In this document: positions 1 to 8,550 of the stretch, piece by piece
How positions within the stretch are numbered: position 1 is the stretch's first letter
Layout: each line of letters starts with the position of its first letter
Assembly (NCBI GenBank): GCA_910579425.1
Contig: CAJTVL010000039.1
Location: 1 to 38,287 of the forward strand
Source of the DNA: an uncultured Lachnospiraceae bacterium
Lineage (GTDB): Bacteria > Bacillota > Clostridia > Lachnospirales > Lachnospiraceae
Direction: 5' to 3'
DNA: 38,287 nucleotides
Notes under the pieces: generated by a model
What the model was told of the DNA's origin: nothing
The model's input: only the letters and a program-made list of their open reading frames with translations
Database searches by the model: none
Position numbers and translations under genes: made by a program

Positions 1-284
1 ACTGCCAACTCATTCAGACGCTGTAACATATCATGTACTTCATTCAAAGCACCTTCTGCTGTCTGCACCATGGAAATACCATCCTGTGCATTCAGGGAAG
101 CCTGTGTAAGACCTCTTACCTGACGTCTCATCTTCTCGGACATAGCCAGACCTGCTGCATCATCTGCTGCACGGTTGATCTTGTAACCAGAAGATAACTT
201 CTCTGTTGACTTAGCCTGAGTTTTGGTGGTCAGTCCTAACATTCTGTTAGAGTTCATTGCTGTAAGATTGTGTTGTACTACCAT
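1..284 (-). CDS. Flagellin, N-terminal part (gene runs off the left edge)
   Basis: Reading the minus strand from the ATG at 284 gives a protein beginning MVVQHNLTAMNSNRMLG and continuing through KLSSGYKINRAADDAAGLA, the classic flagellin D0/D1 N-terminal helix that packs the filament core and is recognised by the type III export gate. About 94 residues are visible; the rest lies outside the window. The start is fixed by a very strong AAGGAGGAA site six bases upstream. The gene has its own SigD-type promoter about 150 bases upstream and a leader hairpin resembling the CsrA site of Bacillus hag. It is the last unit of the flagellar cluster, downstream of the FliD/FliS genes. Identification is secure; which flagellin paralogue it is cannot be told from the N-terminus alone. 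Confidence 0.96.
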   Translation of the reverse strand, partial: MVVQHNLTAMNSNRMLGLTTKTQAKSTEKLSSGYKINRAADDAAGLAMSEKMRRQVRGLTQASLNAQDGISMVQTAEGALNEVHDMLQRLNELA

Positions 285-290
285 GATATA

Positions 291-324
291 TTCCTCCTTG
301 AATTTAAGGCCGCTTCCTTGCGGC
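291..324 (-). promoter_or_regulatory. Putative double CsrA-binding leader of the flagellin mRNA
   Basis: In the minus-strand transcript, bases 324-309 form a hairpin with a 5-bp GCCGC/GCGGC stem and the loop AAGGAA, placing GGA in a hexaloop. About ten bases further on is the Shine-Dalgarno AAGGAGGAA, which also contains GGA. Two GGA sites, one in a hairpin loop and one covering the ribosome site, are how CsrA represses flagellin translation in Bacillus subtilis. That csrA and fliW are encoded 4 kb away supports the reading. Binding itself is inferred. Confidence 0.65.
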
Positions 325-435
325 TCATTTTTTGCTGCAATAGTTCTTGCAAGTCGTACGCTCTTCCAAGAGCTATCACTTAAGTATAAGTTTAGATGTC
401 ATTGCGATATACAATTGACCTCTTACTTGTTTTAT

Positions 436-462
436 ATATCGGATAAATCAAAAAATACTTTA
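436..462 (-). promoter_or_regulatory. SigD (sigma-28) promoter of flagellin
   Basis: On the minus strand TAAA (462-459) is separated by exactly 15 bases from TCCGATAT (443-436). This differs from the SigD/FliA consensus TAAA-N15-GCCGATAT at one position only. The expected transcript start is near 429, giving a leader of about 145 bases before the flagellin ATG. The same pattern recurs twice elsewhere in the window, each time in front of a flagellar unit. Confidence 0.88.
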
Positions 463-496
463 GAGTTCTTTTAAAAATTTCTTATTTCAGATAATT

Positions 497-973
497 TTAT
501 TTTTTTTGATCCATAAACTGTGATGAAACGACATTGCTGTTGCTCATGTTCTTATAATAACCATATGCCGCTTTTGAAGCCCTTTTTCCCTGGCCAAGCT
601 GGCTTCTTTCTTTTTGGAAATGATCCTCAATCAGCTTTTTATTTCTGGCCTCCTGCGCCTGCACCGATACACTCTTTTCGGTAATCTGTGCAATTAGCTC
701 CTGCATCTGCTTAATCTGCTCCTTATAGGCCTCCTTATTTTCGGCAAGCTGGTCTCGAATTCTCCCATACAAAGCCTCGAAGCCCTCATCCAATTCCGTC
801 AATTTTTGAATCAATATATCTTTTTGATCCATATTGGCGTCTAACTCTTCCAGAGAAAAGTTCTTTTCCTTCAAGAGCTGCTCCTGAGCGTCATTATATT
901 TCATAATCTCATCCAGGACTGCTGATTTTTTGCGAAGACTCTCCTCCAAGATTTCAAGATAGTTTCCCGTCAT
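497..973 (-). CDS. FliT/FlgN-like flagellar export chaperone
   Basis: This 158-residue, highly charged, helical protein starts MTGNYLEILEESLRKKSAVLDEI. It has long heptad-like stretches and no membrane segment. Its position as the gene after fliD and fliS matches fliT, whose product chaperones the cap protein FliD, but the sequence is only generally like the FliT/FlgN coiled-coil chaperones. The ATG at 973 overlaps the fliS stop codon (ATGA) and has a GAGG site in front, so translation is probably coupled. An upstream in-frame ATG at 1015 lies inside fliS and lacks a ribosome site. The C-terminus is basic and ends MDQKK. Chaperone function rests on context and shape; the exact family is less certain. 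Confidence 0.7.
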   Translation of the reverse strand: MTGNYLEILEESLRKKSAVLDEIMKYNDAQEQLLKEKNFSLEELDANMDQKDILIQKLTELDEGFEALYGRIRDQLAENKEAYKEQIKQMQELIAQITEKSVSVQAQEARNKKLIEDHFQKERSQLGQGKRASKAAYGYYKNMSNSNVVSSQFMDQKK

Positions 974-1356
974 AATTGGCCTCTTTCCCGATTCATACGC
1001 ATAACATTTTTCCATGTGTCACGGGTAGAACGCAGATGGTCATTCACCTCTTCCAATATTTTGACATCCTTTTTGGTGTTGGCTTCGATCAGGCGTTTAT
1101 GGATATAAACATATATGTTTTCAAAGTCCTGGGCCACCGCATACTTCATATCAAGAGTGGTCCTGAGATAGTCTATAATATTCTCCACCTTAATAATATT
1201 TTTGTGGGCCCTGGCAATATCCTTCCGCTCCACGGCATCGATGGCTATGTTACAGAATTTAATCGCTCCTTCATAAAGCATCAATGTCAGTTCCGCAGGC
1301 GAAGCCGTCATAATTTTATTGTTATTATATTGTGCATAAGCATTTTGCATTGCCAT
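970..1356 (-). CDS. fliS: Flagellar export chaperone FliS
   Basis: This 128-residue protein begins MAMQNAYAQYNNNKIMTASPAELTLML. The segment 'ASPAELTLMLYEGAIKF' is the hallmark of FliS, which binds the C-terminal helix of newly made flagellin in the cytoplasm and keeps it from polymerising before export. The length matches the usual 125-135 residues. It lies directly downstream of fliD; its ribosome site (AGGAGG) covers the end of fliD. In Bacillus, FliS also affects the FliW-flagellin balance, so its presence beside fliW/csrA fits one homeostatic circuit. Confidence 0.96.
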   Translation of the reverse strand: MAMQNAYAQYNNNKIMTASPAELTLMLYEGAIKFCNIAIDAVERKDIARAHKNIIKVENIIDYLRTTLDMKYAVAQDFENIYVYIHKRLIEANTKKDVKILEEVNDHLRSTRDTWKNVMRMNRERGQL

Positions 1357-1365
1357 ATTTTTTCA

Positions 1366-3471
1366 TCAGCCTCCTAACAAACTGGACACGGCGCTCATAT
1401 TGGACTGCATTTTGGCAAGCGCCGTCTCCATCTTGCTGAATTTCCTATACCATTTATCCTCATATTCGTTCACCTTGGCTTCCATTTCTTTGATCTTACT
1501 GGTATAGCTGTCATAGTCAGATTTCATTTTCTTATCATCATAGAAATTGCCGAAAGAACGATACCCATCAACCGATTTGGACATATCCGTCATTTTTTCA
1601 TACAGGCTTCTGCTGAGCTGTGAGAAAAAAGAGATCACGGTATCAGGATCATTGGATATCATACCCTTAAGTTTATCCGCCTCATTCATCGTATATTCAT
1701 CATCCGGATCTCCGGCGATATGATAAGCATGCTTCTCATTGTCAGAGGACTGAAAATACCCTAAGGTCTCAATCCCAAAATCATACAGATACATGGTCTT
1801 TCCGTTTACATTAAAGCCTGAAGACATAATCGACTGCAAGGCGGAATTAACAGTCGAAAGATTATCATCCCGACGAAGCAGAGAGTCCTTCACTTTGCTC
1901 TCCCACTTTTCAATATCCTTTTCGGACATGGCTTCCTTTTCTTCGTCAGTAAGCGGTTCATATCCCTTTGCGCGATCCGCATTGTAAAGCTTATCCATCT
2001 CGTTGACGATGGCGTTGTATTCCTTCAGGAAATTTTTCACCATATCATAGATACCATCGGTATCCTGCTGTGTGGTTACGGTGATCACTTCCCCAGCCTT
2101 GGTGGTATCTAACGCTGTAATTGTCAACCCATTAATGTCAAAGGTATTACTGTTGCTGGTATACTCTGCCCCGTTTAAGGTTATCTTTGCGTCCTGTCCG
2201 GAGACCTTGGTGGCTGTTCCCGTTCCCTGAACTAACACGTTCCCTGTTGCCGGATCAACTACACTGGCGGCATACTGTGCCTTATCAACATACCTATTTT
2301 GAATCTCATTTTTAAGCTTGGCAGTTGCCGCTGCGGTTCCATCGGCCGCAATCTTAATATATCCATTGGTTCCGCTTATCTCGTCCTGCCGCGCTTTATA
2401 ATCAGTAATATTTTTTTTCTGATCCGCCAAGGTCTGAGCGTCTGCCTTCTTTGCTTTTATTGCCTCTGACTTTTCATGTAAAGCCTGCAGCCCCTCCGCA
2501 TAATTCGGATCCGATTCGGAATGGGTCTTTTTATAGTCATCAATTTCCTGGGTGACGGTTACCAGGTCTTTCTCATAATCGGAAACACTTTTCAGTGTTT
2601 CTCCTGCATCTGCATATTTTTTGTTAATATCGTCAATGCTCTTCTGCGCTGCGTCTATGGAGCTCTGGAGGCTGTTGTACTCATTCAGATATGCCTGGGT
2701 TCTGGAATCAATATCTTTCTGAATCATCTGATTTATTGTTTTTACGGCATCCGCATCATTGTCATAATACTTTGCATACAGGTTGTATTCCGCATAAGAC
2801 TTATTATCCTCGCCTTCTCCGGAGCCTATCTTAGTCTGAAGCCCCAAAAGCTTCATCGCATCCGCGCCGGCCGCATTTGAAGCCGTAAAACTAAAATCGC
2901 CGGCTGCACCTGAGTCTGCCGCTGTAATATAGAATCTCTGCTGTTTCGCATCAAAGTTGGCATTTAAGCCAACCTCCTTAATCTGGTTAAGGACGTCGGA
3001 TATTGTGGTGTCCTGATCTACTTTAATATCTACAGACTTTTCTCCGTTTTTCACCGTGAAAACACCGCCGCCTGCATAGGCCGGGTCAATCTCGGAAAGC
3101 TTGGTCAGCGCAGTAACTCCGCTCCCTTCGATCTTGCCGCCGGTCAAATAGCCGGACTTTGCAAGCTGATCCACCGTCATCGTCTGTACGCCGTTCATGG
3201 CATTCTCGCCGGTAATAATGCTCACGGCGTTACTATTGGAAACCTTAGTGGTCTTCTTACTGTATGCATCCGAAAAGCGCATATTAGCAATATACTTCGA
3301 CTGAAGCCTTTTCAGCTTCGTATTTAATTCCTTCCAGATCTCCTGCTTCCAGTCAATCCTGGTCTGTTCTTTCTTCTTAACATCTACTTTTTTCCGTCTG
3401 GCTGCTACCAGCTCCTGGATGATGCTCTCCGTATCCATACCGGACATCATGCCTGTCATACGCATTGCCAT
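1366..3471 (-). CDS. fliD: Flagellar filament cap protein FliD (enlarged)
   Basis: The N-terminus (MAMRMTGMMSGMDTESIIQELV) is the FliD_N signature, and the C-terminal 150 residues, with the coiled 'MKSDYDSYTSKIKEMEAKVNEYEDKW' region, match FliD_C. FliD forms the cap at the filament tip under which flagellin folds. At 701 residues it is about 200 longer than the Bacillus protein. The extra length includes a charged, Lys/Asp/Glu-rich predicted coiled coil of roughly 120 residues (about 255-375). Such insertions lie in the exposed D2/D3 parts and often act in adhesion or antigenic variation. The start has AGGAGGT ten bases upstream. It follows flaG by 89 bases and precedes fliS. Confidence 0.94.
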   Translation of the reverse strand: MAMRMTGMMSGMDTESIIQELVAARRKKVDVKKKEQTRIDWKQEIWKELNTKLKRLQSKYIANMRFSDAYSKKTTKVSNSNAVSIITGENAMNGVQTMTVDQLAKSGYLTGGKIEGSGVTALTKLSEIDPAYAGGGVFTVKNGEKSVDIKVDQDTTISDVLNQIKEVGLNANFDAKQQRFYITAADSGAAGDFSFTASNAAGADAMKLLGLQTKIGSGEGEDNKSYAEYNLYAKYYDNDADAVKTINQMIQKDIDSRTQAYLNEYNSLQSSIDAAQKSIDDINKKYADAGETLKSVSDYEKDLVTVTQEIDDYKKTHSESDPNYAEGLQALHEKSEAIKAKKADAQTLADQKKNITDYKARQDEISGTNGYIKIAADGTAAATAKLKNEIQNRYVDKAQYAASVVDPATGNVLVQGTGTATKVSGQDAKITLNGAEYTSNSNTFDINGLTITALDTTKAGEVITVTTQQDTDGIYDMVKNFLKEYNAIVNEMDKLYNADRAKGYEPLTDEEKEAMSEKDIEKWESKVKDSLLRRDDNLSTVNSALQSIMSSGFNVNGKTMYLYDFGIETLGYFQSSDNEKHAYHIAGDPDDEYTMNEADKLKGMISNDPDTVISFFSQLSRSLYEKMTDMSKSVDGYRSFGNFYDDKKMKSDYDSYTSKIKEMEAKVNEYEDKWYRKFSKMETALAKMQSNMSAVSSLLGG

Positions 3472-3560
3472 ATATCATCTACCTCCTAATCTTCTTTCCT
3501 TTTACTACTTGTATACGAGTGCATATTTGAATAAGTAATAATAAAGCTTTCCTTTCGGCA

Positions 3561-4022
3561 TTACCCTTTCGCATCTACCAAAATCCCGGCAAGCTCCCAT
3601 GCTTTCGCGATCATATCAAGGGTCTTTTCCGGAGGAAATTCTTTGATTACTTCCTTACTGTCCTTGTCTACGATCTTAATGGTTACCCGGTTGGTCTTTT
3701 CATGAATTCCAAAAATTGCTTCTGAGTGGGACATACTCTGGTTCAATCTCTCAACAGCTTTCTTAACCTGGTCGTTTACTGCCTGCTGTTGTTCTTTGGG
3801 TGTAACAGCATTACCGGACGCATCATCCTGTCCGCCGCGGCTGTCCCTGCCATCCTGCTTCTCGGTTTCTGCTACTTTGACGGTAGTAGCATCATAGGCA
3901 TTCACCTGCTGTTCTTCCGTAGCAACATCCGTGTTCTCTGCTACTTGCTTCTGCACAGGCTTTGCCTGCGGTGTTGTCTGCGCCTGATAAGTCATTGCGC
4001 TGCTCAATGGTTCTATTGCCAT
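3561..4022 (-). CDS. flaG: FlaG family flagellar protein
   Basis: This 153-residue protein has a low-complexity, Gln/Thr/Ala-rich first half and a compact C-terminal FlaG domain (HEKTNRVTIKIVDKDSKEV followed by IKEFPPEKTLDMIAK). FlaG genes usually precede fliD, as here, and affect filament length in several bacteria; the molecular role is not settled. The ATG at 4022 is preferred because GGAGG lies eight bases upstream. A GTG at 4031 would overlap that ribosome site. It is the first gene of the flaG-fliD-fliS-fliT-like unit under the SigD promoter at 4091-4117. Confidence 0.9.
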   Translation of the reverse strand: MAIEPLSSAMTYQAQTTPQAKPVQKQVAENTDVATEEQQVNAYDATTVKVAETEKQDGRDSRGGQDDASGNAVTPKEQQQAVNDQVKKAVERLNQSMSHSEAIFGIHEKTNRVTIKIVDKDSKEVIKEFPPEKTLDMIAKAWELAGILVDAKG

Positions 4023-4090
4023 TCGAATCACCTCCGTGTGATATTTAATATTTAGTTGTAACTTAAGAGTCTATAAGCTTTCTTTAATTT

Positions 4091-4117
4091 ATATCGGATA
4101 AAAAGCTGAAATATTTA
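4091..4117 (-). promoter_or_regulatory. SigD (sigma-28) promoter of the flaG-fliD-fliS unit
   Basis: Minus strand TAAA (4117-4114), exactly 15 bases, then TCCGATAT (4098-4091): the same core elements as the flagellin promoter. It lies between the csrA terminator and flaG, giving a leader of roughly 60 bases before the flaG ATG. Confidence 0.88.
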
Positions 4118-4205
4118 GCGAAATGGGCAAAGAAATGCAAAGTTATCCTTCGCTTTCGCTCTAATATTCCTTTTAATCCCTTTGGGAAGGCATCAGATCA
4201 TCCTC

Positions 4206-4257
4206 AAAATAAATAATGACCGGCGGATATTGTGATTATTCCCACAACATCCGCCGG
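4206..4257 (-). terminator. Intrinsic terminator after csrA
   Basis: Bases 4220-4234 and 4243-4257 are 15-base inverted arms starting CCGGCGGAT, with one mismatch and an 8-base loop. On the minus strand the stem is followed by a T-rich stretch (4217-4206). It ends the flgM-to-csrA transcript before the next SigD promoter. Confidence 0.85.
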
Positions 4258-4290
4258 CCGTAAAGTATACCTTAAAATTTCTCCGAAAGG

Positions 4291-4509
4291 CTACCCCAAC
4301 AACTTCTTAAGTGCCTCCACACTCCCGGCATCCACCGCTTCCTTATTTGCCTCCTGGATCTGCGCGTATACCTCTTTACGGTATACCGGAACATCCCTGG
4401 GTGCCGTGATGCCCAGTTTTACCTGCTCGCCCTTGATCTCCAGAACAGTGATCTCCACGTTATTGTTGACAATTAAAGCCTCGTTTTTCTTTCTGGATAA
4501 AGCTAACAT
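4291..4509 (-). CDS. csrA: Carbon storage regulator CsrA
   Basis: This 72-residue protein begins MLALSRKKNEALIVNNNVEITVLEI and contains GEQVKLGITAPRDVPVYRKEVY, a full CsrA fold with the RNA-contacting N-terminal strand and the VPVYRKEVY end strand. CsrA dimers bind GGA motifs in mRNA leaders and block ribosome access; in Bacillus the main target is flagellin mRNA. The start codon directly follows the fliW stop with no intervening base, so the two are translated together. FliW binds CsrA and releases flagellin mRNA when free flagellin is low. The putative target is the flagellin leader at 291-324. Confidence 0.97.
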   Translation of the reverse strand: MLALSRKKNEALIVNNNVEITVLEIKGEQVKLGITAPRDVPVYRKEVYAQIQEANKEAVDAGSVEALKKLLG

Positions 4510-4968
4510 CTATTCACCTGCTTTCTTATGGGCATTAAGAATGTCATAAATGGGGAACTTCACCTTATAGGCTTCTCCCTCTACAATGATCTGGCAGGCT
4601 TTCCGCTCTGCTGCATTGATGATCACAGGCCCTTTGAGGTTCACGGTCATCTTGGTCAAATCGCTGGGAACAGTGACTGTAACCAGCACCAGGAGCTCTC
4701 CTTCTATCAGTTCGCCGATATTTTTGAGGAGTTCATCATCTACCTCAGGATTATATTCCGGCATCACCAGCAGCGGATCCATCACCGGCATGGCAAAGCC
4801 CGGTTCCTGTACAGACTGAAGCCAATGGATTGCCCCGATCCCCTTTTCCTGATCATGAAGAAGGGTAAAGTCTGTCAGTTCCGGAAAGCCGATGATTCCG
4901 GAGGGAAAATGGATAATTTTATCCTTTTCAATTTCAACTTCTCCAAAAACCTTTGTCTTGATTGTCAT
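4510..4968 (-). CDS. fliW: Flagellar assembly factor FliW
   Basis: The 152-residue product starts MTIKTKVFGEVEIEKDKIIHF and carries the FliW core (FPSGIIGFPELTDFTLL, then a region ending in the conserved NLKGPVIINAAERKACQ). FliW is a cytoplasmic antagonist of CsrA that is itself titrated by flagellin, so it reports flagellin export. The ATG at 4968 matches the family start and has GGGAGA a few bases upstream; another in-frame ATG at 4980 would add only MGEI and has a poorer site. The gene lies 20 bases after flgL and abuts csrA. Confidence 0.95.
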   Translation of the reverse strand: MTIKTKVFGEVEIEKDKIIHFPSGIIGFPELTDFTLLHDQEKGIGAIHWLQSVQEPGFAMPVMDPLLVMPEYNPEVDDELLKNIGELIEGELLVLVTVTVPSDLTKMTVNLKGPVIINAAERKACQIIVEGEAYKVKFPIYDILNAHKKAGE

Positions 4969-4988
4969 AATCTCTCCCATCTGCCGCC

Positions 4989-6596
4989 TTAAATATAATT
5001 CATAAGCGAAGTCTGCATGATCTTTCCTGTTGCCATCAGCGCAGAATTGTAGGTAAGTTCTGTACTGGTAAGCTGAATCACCACTTCCGCAATATCAATA
5101 TCCTCGTTTTCCGACTGAAGGGTCTTGAAATTGGTCCTCTGATCCATCAGGCGGTTGCCGATCAGATCCAGGCGCTGGCTTCTGGTCCCGTTGTCGGTAA
5201 CGGCCAGATTGGTTTTGTCCAGATACCCCTGGGTCTTGGTGATGGTTCCCTCAAACATGTTATGCATATTTTCACGGACATGATTATAGGCTTTTTTTGC
5301 GGCGTCATACTGTTTCTTTACCGCGTCATATTTTGTCTGATCCCCCTTCAGGGCTTCATTATTTTTCAGTTCCAGATCAAGATCCGTCATGGTGGCATCA
5401 AGCTCTGTCAACTGTTTCAGAGTTCTTTCCAGATCATCAATATCCCTGTCAAGAGCATGAACAAAAACTTTGTCTGCCGTGGTATTCACCTGAATCTTCT
5501 GGTTGTATCCCACATCATATTCGATTGCCTGCTTGTTGACATTTCCCTCTGTGAGGTATTCCGGATTATAGTCGACAGTCTTCGTTGAACCGTCCTTATT
5601 CATGGACGTCTTGGTGCAGGCAAAATAGTGCTCCGGACGCAAATCTCCGTTTTTCCAGTCGTCCTTTCCATAGGTTACCTGGAACTCGGTCTGTGTTGTG
5701 GTATCTGCCACTAAGTCATTATACGCATCTTTTCCGAAAAGAAGCTCTCCCGTTTCCGGGACAAAGAACACATTTCCTTTATTATTATCATCCAGCATCT
5801 GGCTGTACGGATCCTGATCCACAGAAACCGTGGTAATATTGGGCACTGTCGCCGTTGTCCCGTCCGCCTTCTTATACGTTATAGTAAGAGGCGCATTTTG
5901 ACCATCAAGATTTCCCGCTTTCAAATTATCATAAGAAAGCCGAAGCCGGAAAACATCTCCGTTCTTGATGTCGTTTTCCGTAACCGGCACCACGCCGTTG
6001 GGGGCGGTGGGATCCTGATCATAGTTGTTCTTGTTAAGCCCTTCCAGCTTCCCTATATCCGTGCAGTTAACGGTGTCAAAACTCCCAATCGTCACCTGCT
6101 CCGTAATCTCATACTTGGGAAACCCGTCCGGTTCCTCCTCCACATCCTTCATAAAGGTCAGGGGCGTATCCGTCCGGTATCCGGTGAATACGTACCGTCC
6201 CGCATAGTCCAGATTCCCCGTGGAGTAAAACTCATCCCGCAGGGACTTAAGCTGCTCCACGAAAACTGCAAGATCTTCGCTGCCATACTCTTTATTGGCC
6301 GCCTTGTTGGCAACCTTATTCATGTTGGTAAGAACCTCTGCCACAGTATTTTCAAGCGCCTTGGTGGTAACGTCCAGCCAGCTTTCCGCATCCGGGGCAT
6401 TCTTTTCGTAATACTGGGTCAATTCGGAAACGCTGGTTCTAAGGCGCAGGGCACGGATGGCGACTACCGGATCGTCCGAAGGTCTGGTGATCTTCTTCTG
6501 GGTGGCCATCATGGTGCTGAGCTTATCCTGCAGTATCTTATTATTATTGATATTATACAGAGAATTATTCTGCATAATTTTGTTTGTCATTCTCAT
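4989..6596 (-). CDS. flgL: Hook-filament junction protein FlgL (enlarged)
   Basis: The start MRMTNKIMQNNSLYNINNN and the following helix with KKITRPSDDPVVAIRALRLR are the flagellin-like N-terminus typical of FlgL (HAP3). The C-terminus (EDIDIAEVVIQLTSTELTY) is the matching D0/D1 helix. FlgL joins the FlgK ring to the filament. At 535 residues it is much longer than Bacillus FlgL (about 300); the extra 200-odd residues lie in the central exposed domain (about 150-370). GGAGG sits eight bases before the ATG. It follows the second flgK by 34 bases in the flgM-csrA operon. Confidence 0.93.
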   Translation of the reverse strand: MRMTNKIMQNNSLYNINNNKILQDKLSTMMATQKKITRPSDDPVVAIRALRLRTSVSELTQYYEKNAPDAESWLDVTTKALENTVAEVLTNMNKVANKAANKEYGSEDLAVFVEQLKSLRDEFYSTGNLDYAGRYVFTGYRTDTPLTFMKDVEEEPDGFPKYEITEQVTIGSFDTVNCTDIGKLEGLNKNNYDQDPTAPNGVVPVTENDIKNGDVFRLRLSYDNLKAGNLDGQNAPLTITYKKADGTTATVPNITTVSVDQDPYSQMLDDNNKGNVFFVPETGELLFGKDAYNDLVADTTTQTEFQVTYGKDDWKNGDLRPEHYFACTKTSMNKDGSTKTVDYNPEYLTEGNVNKQAIEYDVGYNQKIQVNTTADKVFVHALDRDIDDLERTLKQLTELDATMTDLDLELKNNEALKGDQTKYDAVKKQYDAAKKAYNHVRENMHNMFEGTITKTQGYLDKTNLAVTDNGTRSQRLDLIGNRLMDQRTNFKTLQSENEDIDIAEVVIQLTSTELTYNSALMATGKIMQTSLMNYI

Positions 6597-6630
6597 AAAT
6601 CAATCCTCCGTGTCAAAGCTGGATCTATTC

Positions 6631-8460
6631 TTAAACTCCCGTGCGCAGAATCAACTGGTCATAAACTTCCGTCAGGGTCTGCACCATTTTGGATGCCAGG
6701 GTGTAGGAATACTGGAATTTCACCATGCCCACCGCCTCTTCATCCTCGTCAACGCTGGAAATGGAGCTTCGCTGATTGTCGATGCTGTTCTTTAAGCAGT
6801 CATAGGTATCATAGAACATATTGGCATCGCCGGCATTCAGTGAAACGTCGGACAGGATAGCCTCCAAAAGCTGTCCTGCGGTTCCGTTCCGGAAACTGAA
6901 AGTATTCTTATTGGTGAGAAGGGCGATCAGCTCTTTAATCTGTCCGCATTCCTCCACGCCGATATCGGAAGTGCTCTTCGTTCCAAGGAGATTGGCGTCG
7001 CGGATCAAGTCGGAATTGATGGTGAAATTCCCCGCCGTCAGTTCATAATAACCATTGGCATCCGTAAAGTCATTCTCCGTATATTCCTCTCCATTGCCTT
7101 TCGTTCCTGTAAAAAAGATACATCCCGCCTCGCCGCTTGCATTAAAGCCGTTGGTAAAAATCTCGTTTACTTTCTCGGAAAATCCCCTGATCCAGGCATT
7201 CATCTGTTCCATATAGTAGGGGATGCCCTGGTATTTGATCTGCTTTTCGGTCTTGGCGTCTTTTCCCTCCATCTTTTTATCAATGACAGGAGATTTCTGA
7301 TCGTTCATGGTAAATGTATAGGTAGATGTGGCCTCGTCAAATTCCCAACTGCTGTAGTAGCAAAGGGTATTCCCGATATTGATGACGCCTTTCTCCGGCA
7401 GGGTGCAGTCCTGCATGGTCTTCAAGTAGTCCTCTGTTACCTTAATGGCGACTGTTGTGCTGGAATTGGGGTCGGCCGGATCTTTCGGCGTCACCAACTC
7501 CACTTTTCCGTTGAAATTTGCGCCGTTATTGCCGTCTCTGATGTCCACAAGGCCTTTCAGCTTCCCTCCCAAAGTGGCATTGGAGAGATTGAACTCGTTT
7601 CCGTTGTCCCACATAAAGCGGTACAGACCGTCTACATCCGTCTGGTTCACCTTTTCATCGTCGCTTCTTGCCACATAGGAAATGGTGTTATAGTCGCTGC
7701 CGTCTACCAGAATCTGGCCGCCTGCAATGCGGACCATATATCTGTTGATGTTGGTATCTCTCTTGGGGTCATCCGCCGCCAGAACAGGGATCTCGTTAAT
7801 CTCCACATCCACAATTTCAGACAGCTCATCAATCAACAAGTCTCTCTGATCCCGCAGCTCATTGGCTCTCGCCCCCGAAAGCTCGATGGTGTTAATCTGC
7901 TTATTCAGAGTCGAAATCTTCTGTGCAAGGGAGTTAATCGCCTCCACATTCTGCTTGATCTCCAGGTTAATATCCTTTTGAAGCTCCTGCAGGCTTCCGT
8001 AAATATTATTGAAATAATCTGTCAGGGCCTTGGCGGAAGCGATAAACTGCTGCTTGGATTTATCGCTGCTGGAATTCGTCGTAACACTCTGCAGGCAATT
8101 GCTGAAGTTATTAAAAATCGACGTAAAACCGCTGCTGCCCTCATCATCAAAATAATCCTCAAACATTCCCGTATAATATTTCTTAACGGAAAACTCCCCG
8201 TATTTGCAATTGTTATCCCAGTATTTTACGTCGTAAAAGCTGTCCCGCACACGCTCGATGGCAATGGTATCCACACCTGCCCCTGCACACCCGTAGGTAG
8301 TAAAGGTTCTCAATGCAAGGTTGGCCTGCTGGGTTACCTGCTGACGGCTGTAGCCAACCGTCTGCGCATTGGAAATATTATTTGCGGTAGTATTTAATGC
8401 GGCGTTGGCGGCACGAAGCCCCGAACCTGCAATATATAATCCGAAAAACTGTGATGGCAT
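6631..8460 (-). CDS. flgK: Hook-associated protein FlgK, second tandem paralogue
   Basis: This 609-residue protein begins MPSQFFGLYIAGSGLRAANAALNTTANNISNAQTVGYSRQQV, the rod/hook D0 signature (ALNTTANNISNAxTxGYSRQ). It ends with the usual FlgK C-terminal helix (EDEEAVGMVKFQYSYTLASKMV). The D1 segment with 'ANELRDQRDLLIDELSEIVDVEI' is shared with the upstream copy. FlgK is HAP1, the first junction ring between hook and filament. Compared with the copy at 8551-10161, the central exposed domain is longer and unrelated by eye, so this is an old or fast-diverging duplication and not a recent repeat. GGGAG lies about ten bases before the ATG. Confidence 0.9.
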   Translation of the reverse strand: MPSQFFGLYIAGSGLRAANAALNTTANNISNAQTVGYSRQQVTQQANLALRTFTTYGCAGAGVDTIAIERVRDSFYDVKYWDNNCKYGEFSVKKYYTGMFEDYFDDEGSSGFTSIFNNFSNCLQSVTTNSSSDKSKQQFIASAKALTDYFNNIYGSLQELQKDINLEIKQNVEAINSLAQKISTLNKQINTIELSGARANELRDQRDLLIDELSEIVDVEINEIPVLAADDPKRDTNINRYMVRIAGGQILVDGSDYNTISYVARSDDEKVNQTDVDGLYRFMWDNGNEFNLSNATLGGKLKGLVDIRDGNNGANFNGKVELVTPKDPADPNSSTTVAIKVTEDYLKTMQDCTLPEKGVINIGNTLCYYSSWEFDEATSTYTFTMNDQKSPVIDKKMEGKDAKTEKQIKYQGIPYYMEQMNAWIRGFSEKVNEIFTNGFNASGEAGCIFFTGTKGNGEEYTENDFTDANGYYELTAGNFTINSDLIRDANLLGTKSTSDIGVEECGQIKELIALLTNKNTFSFRNGTAGQLLEAILSDVSLNAGDANMFYDTYDCLKNSIDNQRSSISSVDEDEEAVGMVKFQYSYTLASKMVQTLTEVYDQLILRTGV

Positions 8461-8550
8461 TTATTTCCACTCCCTTCTGTCTGCTTCCTTCCGGGGCCCG
8501 GAGTCTTCGTATAAACTCAGGGCTCCAAAGCCGGATTTCCATTTCGGCTA

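Noticed and set aside
223..474. 83-codon plus-strand ORF across the flagellin leader
   Set aside because: It overlaps the flagellin start, leader hairpin and SigD promoter and has no ribosome site.
5898..6860. 320-codon plus-strand ORF
   Set aside because: Antisense shadow of flgL and the end of flgK; low-complexity translation, no ribosome site, and the opposite frame is a clear flagellar gene.
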